DNA of 64,000 bases. It comes from Marsupella aquatica. Its lineage: Eukaryota > Marchantiophyta. The position numbers were made by a program, and so were the translations under genes. Positions 57,578 to 64,000 of the stretch are shown here, piece by piece (within the stretch, counting starts at the first letter, position 1; each line of letters opens with the position of its first letter). The notes under the pieces are model-generated. The model made no database searches and was not told where the DNA came from. It worked only from the letters and a program-made list of their open reading frames with translations. Where the stretch lies: the NCBI GenBank assembly GCA_973895155.1, contig OZ316891.1:1798001-1862000 (forward strand). Direction: 5' to 3'.

Positions 57578-57720
57578 AAAGCCCATAGAGGCATGACTTT
57601 GTGGTAGCTCACTTGAATAAAGACTGACAAGTCTTGGGTTCAACTATTGTGGCTGACTCTTCCCTTTTTGTGGGGTTTCACAGATTTCCTAAAAACATTT
57701 ACACCAAAGCTCAGGAATAA
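57578..57720 (+). mobile_element. SINE-like insertion with A and B box motifs
   Basis: About 130 bp absent from copy A (which reads GCTCCTAAAGGCATACACTGTATAGG). It contains TGGTAGCTCACTTG (57602-57615) and GGGTTCAACTA (57636-57646), spaced like a tRNA A and B box, hence possibly a tRNA-derived SINE. No clear target duplication or A-rich tail. Confidence 0.4.
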
Positions 57721-58440
57721 ATTGTATAGGAGGGTCAAGCAATGGAATCCAACTAGATGCCCAAAATCCAACACTCAACCTCTCCCCTCACATTTAGGTC
57801 TGAAAAGTACTTAGTAGTGAGATTCTCTGGCAAAATTGAAGAGAATTTGGAAAGGGATTGGCTATTTTTCCTTTTGATGCCCAGATTGGCTACTTTTGAA
57901 GTGCGTGACAGATTTTATAGGTTTGCACCTAGTTCAATGTGATCTAGAATATGAATCTGATTCCATTTTACTCTATAATGAGCCATCCAGCCAAACGGGG
58001 GCAGAGTTAGTTTTCTCAAAACTTGCTTGCATTGTTTACTTATCTCAATTATATAGAATCTAATAGAACACTGGACGAGCTAGGAGCCCTTTACGCTTTC
58101 TTTTTGTTGTTGTAGATGATGTGGAGTATTATGTGCCTGTCCCCTCTGGTGCTTGGACTTAGTTGTTTTAGGTTGCCCAATTCTGGAGGCCTTCCCGGTC
58201 TTGCTTTGGCCTCGTACAACTCTTGGTACAACTTTGTTTTAGTGCAAGGTTTGCTCTCCCCTTTGTGCTTGCTTCCCCTCATCCGTGGGGTTTACACGGA
58301 ATTACTTATAAATGTTTTAAAGAAAATTCATAAAAATAAAATAAAACACTAGAGAGGCCCATCAAGTCCTTCCCAAGTCCTTTTGTCAAGGCCAATTTGC
58401 CCTTGGGGTTTCACTTCCATAGAATAGGTACATCACGTGC

Positions 58441-59073
58441 AACAAAGAATATGGTAGTTTTATTGGTTTTAAAGGATGACTTAGAAATTTTTGTGGAACA
58501 ATTTTAGGGTCTTTTAAATCCAATTTGGAGTCTTGGAAAAACTTTAGGGTACTTTTAATCAAAATTTTGGAATATTCCAACTTTATAGGGTTTCAAAAAT
58601 AATAATTCTTTGCATTTTACGGGGTGCAGGGCTTAGAAATGTCACAGGTGATTTGGGGGGGGGGGGGCTTTATGTACACGTACTGAGACTCCTGAGAATT
58701 TGCCAGATTACAGTACTAGCTCAACTGAGTGGGAGCTCAACACCCTATCTTGCACACAAGATGTTGAGCACAAGATGTAGTTGTGTAAAGATGACATTAA
58801 TGAGTAAAAAAATGTAGTTGCCGAAGTGATGTTGTTGTGCAAAATTGTAAAATAAGAGTAGTTGTTGTCAAATAGAGGTGAAAATTAGTGGAAAATAGTG
58901 TCTTTAAAGACTAAAATGAGGACTGAAATATAAGTCATTTGTACCAATATATGACTAGAGCTTTTCTGTCATACCTGCCTCGTCTTTTAGGACAGTCAAT
59001 TACGACAAATGATTAAAACTCTTATCAGTCATTTATGGTAGTCCTAAATGACACAATATTTCAGAAATGACAT
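58441..59073. other. Spacer with poly-G run, no gene
   Basis: Contains a run of about 13 G near 58658, which may be an assembly or sequencing weak point. Then comes sequence with TGACAT, GTCATT and TCATT words that resembles the flank on the other side of E2 (63360-63720). Confidence 0.4.
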
Positions 59074-59077
59074 GGTG

Positions 59078-59125
59078 AACACGTTGACGGACCAAACGAG
59101 AAGTGTGACAGGCTTCTCGTTTGGG
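59078..59125 (+). repeat. Left TIR of E2 with hairpin
   Basis: After the TIR, AGGCTTCTCGTTTGG follows, the reverse complement of CCAAACGAGAAG within the TIR. The left end can therefore fold into a 12-bp hairpin around TGTGACAGG. The right end carries the same CCAAACGAGAAG as a direct repeat instead. Confidence 0.85.
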
Positions 59126-59300
59126 CCACCCCAAATTTGTTCTAAGTGTAAAACGCAATGTGATACAAACCAAAATTTCCTACAAAATCAAACATTTCCA
59201 AGCGCAAAATCAAAACATCTCAAACTTTGACTAGTGAACCTTACGAAACGAGATAAAATGACATTTTGTATCACCAAGTTTTATGGAGGCAACACAAAAT

Positions 59301-59317
59301 ATGATACGGGGCATCAT
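59301..59317. repeat. GATAC palindrome, left part of E2
   Basis: ATGATACGGGGCATCAT is an imperfect dyad. A related TGATAC-GTG-GTATCA stands at 62980-62994 near the other end. Confidence 0.55.
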
Positions 59318-59768
59318 ATTTCACATGCCTAACAAGTAAATTTGGTGTGATTTCTTTATCAGTAGAGAATATTCTAAAAGGATACCAACTATGGTCAAGT
59401 TAACCCATTAAGAATTGTATGATGGTAAAACTTAACTCGACCACGGTACAAACTAAACTAAGTTGAATCTGAAAACCACCACAACAAATAATTAGCTTCA
59501 CAATTTTGTTTTGTGCCCTCTAACCCATGTTGCTCCTTCCTCAATGTCAACAGTTGTCCATACAAACCCGGATTCAAAAAGGCCATGACTAAAATGCTAG
59601 TAGTTATCCTCACTTATCCTCCTTTCCTCACTTTTAAACCCAAATCTGATTCTTCATATCACATTTCAGATTCTTAACATTTGTTACTTACTATTCATAG
59701 CTTGATTGGTTTTTCACTAAGCAACAAAATAAAGAAATGATTTGGTTTCCAGAATTTTGAGAGCACTA

Positions 59769-60084
59769 TGATCCAGGTATCATGGTTTGGATTATACTCA
59801 ATGTTTTGTTTCTAGTGACAGATAGACTGACCAGGTGTTTTGATAGGAGGTTTTTTTGTGTTCGCAAGAATTCTGATCCGTGTATCACGATTGTAATTCC
59901 TTTCAAGGTTTGGAGGATTAGAAAATAATTTAAAGCATGTTTTTGAAGATGTGTTTTTGAGTTTGGGAACCCACTGATCCAAGGATCACAGATTGAATTC
60001 CTCCCATTGTTTTGTGGGCTAGAAAATCATTTTTATTTTCAATGGGTAGTTTTGTGTATCGGCAACAATCCATGATCCGGTTGA
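59769..60084. promoter_or_regulatory. Palindrome array of E2
   Basis: TGATCC-AG-GTATCA (59769-59782), TGATCC-GT-GTATCA (59874-59887), TGATCC-AA-GGATCA (59975-59988, perfect) and a half-site TGATCC-GG-TTGA (60073-60084). Spacing is 105, 101 and 98 bp, each in a degenerate unit with a Pu-rich GTTTTG/TTTGG-GATT context. The 6+2+6 architecture matches the E1 palindromes. Confidence 0.65.
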
Positions 60085-60282
60085 CCTCGAGGTGCTGCTA
60101 TCATTGCAAGTTTTATTTTAATAATTTCTTTTGGTACACTTTTTTCAATTAATAAAATTCAATCATGGAAGGAGAATTTTGACAAATAACGATACCGAAT
60201 GTAACTAAAATGTAACTAGAATATAATTAAAAAGTGATTAACGAAACACATCTCTTAATCACTTTTTAGCTACATTTTTTTT

Positions 60283-60356
60283 ATGAGTAGTGGGATCCGA
60301 ACCCACGACTTGTATCACCCAAGCATGGTGCGTTACCAAAACGTGCTATACCCTGT
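60283..60356 (-). tRNA. trnP: trnP-like gene, degenerate
   Basis: Read on the minus strand: D-arm GCACGTTTTGGTAACGC, a loop with TTGGGT, and a T-arm GTGGG-TTCGGAT-CCCAC. The anticodon is GGG or UGG depending on how the poorly pairing anticodon stem is drawn. The first acceptor pairs do not match, so it is probably a pseudogene copy of plastid trnP. Confidence 0.65.
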
Positions 60357-60436
60357 TTATTCTTGAATCCAATAGTTGGATCTATGAATCTTTCAGAGAT
60401 TGTTTAATACAATATATATTAATATAATATATTGTA

Positions 60437-60516
60437 GCCGTTATGGTGAAATTGGTAGACACGTTGCTCTTAGGAAGCAATGCTAGCGCATCCCGGTTCG
60501 AATCCGGGTAGCGGCA
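60437..60516 (+). tRNA. trnL-UAG: Plastid tRNA-Leu (UAG)
   Basis: 80 nt with long variable arm. Anticodon loop CTTAGGA, T-arm CCCGG-TTCGAAT-CCGGG and acceptor GCCGTTA/TAGCGGC (one G-U pair) are all well formed. Position before ccsA is the normal plastid order. Confidence 0.93.
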
Positions 60517-60673
60517 CAAAAAACATATTTTTTTCTATCAGGTAATTATCTATATGGGAAAAAGTTTTTGTAAAATCTTTGGACTTTTACATTAGTAATT
60601 TATAATCAAATTATAGGATATTTGGGTTAATGGACTCTAGGAAAAAATCTAAACAACTTTTGAATCTTCAATT

Positions 60674-61166
60674 ATGAAATTTACGATTTTGGAAGAACTT
60701 TTGGCGCATATTTCTTTCCTTCTCTTATTCTGTGTTACCTTAATTTATTGGGGGAAATTTGTATACATAAATAATGAGAGATTTAATCTTATAGGAAAAA
60801 TAGGCATGATAATTGTTTCTTCGTTCATAACACTATTTCTTTCAATTTGATGGATTCTTTCGAAACATTTTCCTTTAAGTAATTTATATGAATCATCAAT
60901 GTTTCTTTCTTGGGGTTTAACATTGATTCATTCCATTTTGGAAAATAGAACAAAAACTAATTGGTTAGGGATAATAACCGCTCCAAGTGCGATGTTAGCT
61001 CATGGGTTTGCTACTTTAAGTCTACCCAAGGAAATGCAACAATCCCTTCCCTTGGTCCCCGCTTCACAATCGCATTGGTTAATGATGCATGTAACTACAA
61101 TGATATTAAGTTATTCTGCACTTTTATGTGGATCCTTGTTGGCAATAGCTTTATGGATTGTTACCG
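60674..61166 (+). pseudogene. ccsA: Plastid ccsA, 5' part
   Basis: Cytochrome c-type haem attachment protein. The frame starts at ATG 60674 (MKFTILEELLAHISF) and shows the PLSNLYES-type motif and [13 protein letters not shown], then [20 protein letters not shown]. An in-frame TGA at codon 59 (60848-60850) stands where Arg (CGA) is expected before the W of the haem-binding WxWD-side segment. The gene is then cut at about 61166, where cysT in reverse begins, so the haem-handling C-terminal half is missing. The TGA could be CpG decay after transfer, or an unedited U-to-C site of the source plastome. Confidence 0.88.
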
Positions 61167-61896
61167 AAATTACTAAATCTTTCATTGGAATATTAGATGC
61201 TATCAAGACTATTGATCCATATTCTCCCAACGCTCTTGAAAATCCCAGCGTTGTTCCCGTCAGTAATGACGGAATTAATGGTGGGAATAGAATATGCCAA
61301 AATGTTGTCCAAGATGATGCCCCTAAACATTGTGCAGCCTCCTCAGGTTCTTTCTCCATATTTTGGAGAACGGGTTGTATAGTACGTACAACAAAAGGCA
61401 TAGATACAAAAATCATAGCTATAAGAACTCCCAATGGACCAAAAACTATTCTTATACCTAACAAAGAAAAAATAGGTTTTAACCATCCTTTATCACTAAA
61501 TACAGTCATTAGAGTTAATCCACCCACAGAAGTTGGAAGAGCAAATGGGAGATCTACAGTAGCATCTAAAAATTTCTTTCCGGGAAATTCATATCTTACT
61601 AAAACCCAAGCAAGTATTAGTCCAAATAATGCATTTATTATTGTTGCTGATAATGCGGTTAAGAATGTGAAGCTATAAACAAATAAAATTATGGGTTCCG
61701 TAGTAATTCGTAGTAGTGTATCCCAGGATTGTTGTTTAGTTGTGTATAACAAAATAGATATGGGCAAAACTAGTATGAAAATACCATAATGTAATGCTAA
61801 GGATAATACAACTTTGAATTTTGCTAGGAATCGTATTTTTCCCTTAGTAATTATAAATAGTATAAAGGGAGTGATAAAGAAAATTTGAATCATCAT
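61166..61896 (-). pseudogene. cysT: Plastid cysT (mbpY), 3'-truncated
   Basis: Sulfate permease subunit, present in plastomes of some algae and bryophytes. The start at 61896 and about 243 codons are open: several membrane helices, the VRYEFPGKK and [15 protein letters not shown] segments and the permease EAA-like loop [22 protein letters not shown]. After IPMKDLVIS the frame runs into reversed ccsA, losing roughly the last 45 residues of the usual 288 or so. No internal stop is present, which argues for a fairly recent transfer or loss at the junction only. Confidence 0.9.
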
Positions 61897-62052
61897 TTTC
61901 TAATTGGCTGCAAAAAATGTAGTTAAACCTCTTTTTTTTTCCTTATCATATTATTTCCATCCGCAAATTCACGTTATAATTTATCCAATTTTAGAAGTAT
62001 TGAATAAATGTAATTTCTGTGAAAAAACTTTAATTATATTTTACTATCTATA

Positions 62053-62253
62053 TCATTTCGCATCGGTTGAATAATATTCTGGGGGGTCGGCTACTTCACG
62101 ATTTACTGCGTAATAATAATTTTTTGAACGATCCGTCAAAATAGATTTAGCTAAAGAAAAATCTTTTAATGCTATTTTGTTGGCCTTACCCTTCCAAATA
62201 CTTCCGCGAATTTTCGTCTTCAATTTCAAAGTGCATTTTTTTGGAACTGCCAT
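62053..62253 (-). CDS. rpl32: Plastid ribosomal protein L32 copy
   Basis: 66-residue frame from ATG at 62253 (MAVPKKCTLKLKTKIRGSIW...FSLAKSILTDRSKNYYY), full length for bL32 of plastids. It has no stops, but the replacement of the usual basic/Ser residues near the start (CTLKL for RTSKS-like) suggests divergence. In the nucleus it has no evident promoter or transit peptide, so it is probably silent. Confidence 0.85.
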   Translation of the reverse strand: MAVPKKCTLKLKTKIRGSIWKGKANKIALKDFSLAKSILTDRSKNYYYAVNREVADPPEYYSTDAK

Positions 62254-62377
62254 GATGAAGAATACCTCATTAGTAATGATTTAATAAGAAAATTTTGTAT
62301 CTTTCTGTTTCTCGGTCATAAAAAAATAAAAAATTTATTGATTAACAACTTTATATTTAAAAATCTATTTACGCATC

Positions 62378-62734
62378 TTATTCGTACATATCCTCTCCAT
62401 TTAGGAAGATGGAATCGACAACAAATCGTGTTGATTTTTGTCTATGACCCAATTTACGTCGTGTTTTCTTTTTCAAAACCATTTTATAAATTAAAACCTT
62501 TATTTCAAGATAAGAGTGAAGAATTTGGCCTTTAATGACAGCACCCTTTAACCACGGGTGACCTATGTCTATATCCGATTTTTGACGAACCATCAAAACA
62601 CGATAAATTAATATTCTGGTGTTCTGCTCTAATTTATTAGATGTTAATGAGACCAAATGACGAATATTATAAAATCTTCCAGGCTCGACTCGGAGTTGTT
62701 GACCTCCAGTTTGTTGATTTGAATCGTGCAACAA
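62378..62734 (-). pseudogene. rpl21: Plastid ribosomal protein L21 copy, start altered
   Basis: The frame holds [41 protein letters not shown] and [18 protein letters not shown], all typical of plastid L21, and ends normally. The N-terminal residues that normally precede GGQQLRV do not match and there is no ATG (the frame opens with TTG), so homology ends close to 62720, near the edge of the plastid block. It is absent from angiosperm plastomes and so helps place the donor. Confidence 0.85.
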
Positions 62735-62735
62735 T

Positions 62736-63352
62736 GCCGTTTAGTACTTGTGGAGGTACAATGAGTGAGTCTTAGGTTAACCCGAAGTGAGTTAAAGTAA
62801 CTGAATGTGGATGTAACTGCGCAGTTGCGTGGTAGTCCCGAAACCTTGGGTTCACATGACGATCAAATTTAGAGTTTTGGGTATATTTCAATTCATAAAT
62901 TATTACCGTTATTTTGCATTGCTGTCAAACAACATTTGGGCAGGTTGCAAAAGTCAATTTGTAAACTGAATCCAAAATTTGATACGTGGTATCACTTTTG
63001 GTATGTGAAAAGTTAAGTGTACTGTTGCTCATCATAAAAAAAATAGTTTTTGGTCAAAATCTTGAGTTTGGAAACAATTGCAAAATTTTATCTAACACAT
63101 TTTATTTTTCCAAATGTGAGTGTTCTAGTCTCTAGTCTCTCGCAAAAAATGACATCCAAATATTTGATTTCTAGATCATTAGTTTAGCTCCCAAAACGTC
63201 ACTAGGCGCAATACAAAAACTGATCCATTTCTATTTTTTTTCAAAAAAGTTTGTTTTAACAAAAAAACATGTTTTGTATCACCATTTTTTGCAAAATCTG
63301 AACAGGCTTCTCGTTTGGTGGTCACACTTCTCGTTTGGTCCGTCAGCGTGTT
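62736..63352. repeat. Right noncoding part and right TIR of E2
   Basis: AT-rich sequence with TTTTGTATCACC and GATAC words that also occur just inside the left end (59250-59310). It ends in the TIR at 63321-63352, with the extra CCAAACGAGAAGCCTG direct motif before it. Confidence 0.7.
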
Positions 63353-63485
63353 GGTGTCCAAAATGAACGACCGTCAGTCATTTGTCCATTCTTTAATGAC
63401 ACATATTTAAACAAATTATATTACAACAAGTGACAATTAAGCAAGCACGTATGGTTGTCATAATAAGTTATATAAGACATGTCGT

Positions 63486-63725
63486 AAATGACACAACAGT
63501 GAACCATTTAGGGTGTCATACAGGGTGTCATAAAGGGTGACTGTCATTGAGGGTGTCATACAGGGTGTCATTGAGGGTGTCATTTAGGGTGTCATATAGG
63601 GTGTCATTCAGGGTGTCATTCAGGGTGTCATATAGGATGTCATTCAGGGTGTCATATAGGGTGTCATTTAGGGTGTCATACAAGATGTCATATCGGGTGT
63701 CATACAATAATGTCATACAGGATGT
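63486..63725 (+). repeat. 14-bp minisatellite AGGGTGTCATNNAG
   Basis: About 15 units of GGGTGTCAT(A/T)(C/T/G)A at 14-bp spacing, directly beyond the right target duplication of E2. Repetitive frames on both strands (VSYRVSFR..., YDTLNDTL...) are the repeat itself and not genes. Confidence 0.92.
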
Positions 63726-64000
63726 TTCAAGTTTTATGGTTTATGGGAAGCTCACAATGTTGTATTCAAAATCACATATAATGAATCCACTTAAAACACT
63801 AAACTCACACATCACCTTATGTACACATCATTCATAATGATATTGAAAAATTCAAAATCCAACATTCACAAGCTCTGATATAGAATGATTGAAAAAACAT
63901 AAGTCTTTATGATGAAGAGATATATAGAAAGAGATATATAGAAAGTTCACATTTTACACTTGCATGAGTTAAACAATGGTAACCAACATTCAGGTCCTAT
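63726..64000. other. AT-rich end of window, no gene
   Basis: Nothing recognised apart from a short direct repeat AGAGATATATAGAAAG at about 63920. Confidence 0.4.

Larger units (their letters stand above)
54520..58440 (+). repeat. Dispersed repeat R, copy B
   Basis: Matches copy A, with three extra insertions (54832-55949, 56749-57033, about 57578-57720) and one inverted block. It contains the unoccupied copia-B site GAATC at 58056-58060. Homology to partial copy C (15.85 kb) extends to about 58800, through AACACCCTATCTTGCACACA. Confidence 0.8.
60280..62735. other. Plastid-derived block (NUPT) inside E2
   Basis: A run of small-single-copy plastid genes: trnP, trnL-UAG, ccsA (5' part), cysT (3'-truncated), rpl32 and rpl21. 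In Marchantia-type plastomes rpl21, rpl32, cysT, trnL and ccsA run in one direction. Here trnL-ccsA points right and cysT-rpl32-rpl21 points left, meeting at about 61166, so the block has been inverted or assembled from two pieces. Exact outer limits are uncertain by about 100 bp. Confidence 0.85.
59078..63352. mobile_element. Transposon E2: 4275-bp TIR element carrying plastid DNA
   Basis: Ends read AACACG(T/C)TGACGGACCAAAC then GAGAAGTGTGAC inward, giving a 32-bp terminal inverted repeat with one mismatch. GGTG on both sides (59074-59077 and 63353-63356) is a 4-bp target duplication. The start AACACG, the block CGGACC-(G/A)AACGAGAA and the 4-bp duplication are shared with E1, so the two belong to one family. 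Inside are left and right noncoding parts and a plastid-derived block (about 60280-62735). No transposase remains, so E2 is non-autonomous. Confidence 0.88.

Noticed and set aside
58650-58670. Poly-G run, and similar T/G runs near 31990, as G-quadruplex elements
   Set aside because: Single homopolymers in noncoding repeats; as likely polymorphic or assembly-related, and no regulatory context is visible.
60437-62734. Window as part of a plastid genome
   Set aside because: The plastid block is only about 2.5 kb, rearranged, and bounded by a nuclear-type transposon with target duplication.
63528-63837. Opposing repetitive frames (YDTLNDTL and VSYRVSFR types)
   Set aside because: Products of the 14-bp minisatellite, which lacks stops in several frames.

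Overview
This is nuclear DNA of a land plant: intron-bearing genes of plant type, plant Ty1/copia elements, and a plastid-derived insert. The insert carries cysT, rpl32 and rpl21 next to trnL-UAG and ccsA. A plastome that keeps cysT (mbpY) and rpl21 points to an early-diverging land plant, most likely a bryophyte such as a liverwort or hornwort. That is an inference from gene content; no species can be named.

Layout. 1-13 kb: one intact ten-exon SBT2-type subtilase gene (3166-8040) and a C-terminal fragment of a homogentisate solanesyltransferase-like gene, with several short tandem repeats. 13-20 kb: two divergently oriented ARIADNE-type RBR E3 ligase copies, the first dead and the second nearly intact. 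21-30 kb: a solo LTR (TSD AATAG) interrupted by an 8.37-kb DNA transposon (here E1; TSD CTAA) with its own set of genes and 16 copies of a 14-bp palindrome CGATAA-NN-TTATCG. 32-37 kb: a 5'-deleted copia element whose left LTR is itself split by another LTR-like insert. 39-42 kb: an inverted copy of the 16.9-20.1 kb ARIADNE segment (arms of about 3.18 kb), ending inside a receptor-kinase gene. 44-51 kb: a dispersed repeat interrupted by a copia element with very short LTRs (TSD GAATC). 52-54 kb: the only fully intact ARIADNE copy. 54.5-58.4 kb: a second copy of the 44-51 kb repeat with three extra insertions (Helitron-like, MITE, SINE-like). 59-63.4 kb: a second transposon (E2; TSD GGTG) with termini related to E1, carrying the plastid segment.

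The main discovery candidate is the E1/E2 family. Both elements start AACACG and share an internal CGGACC-(G/A)AACGAGAA terminal motif. Both are flanked by perfect 4-bp target-site duplications, and both carry arrays of a 14-bp palindrome built as two 6-bp half-sites around 2 bp, with a different sequence in each. E1 encodes a decayed transposase-like protein with a GHTHDQIDQMF motif, a Gly/Ser/Arg-rich protein ending in a ParB/sulfiredoxin-like segment, an F-box-like protein and three unknown proteins. The palindromes lie only in promoters, gaps and an intron. This resembles a self-recognition or anti-silencing system, as known for VANC proteins of VANDAL elements, but the binding link here is a hypothesis. 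E2 shows that the family can carry plastid DNA.

Much of the window is layered mobile DNA whose order of insertion can be read from target-site duplications and from paralogous empty sites. Only the subtilase and the fourth ARIADNE gene look like ordinary functional genes; the second ARIADNE copy may still work.
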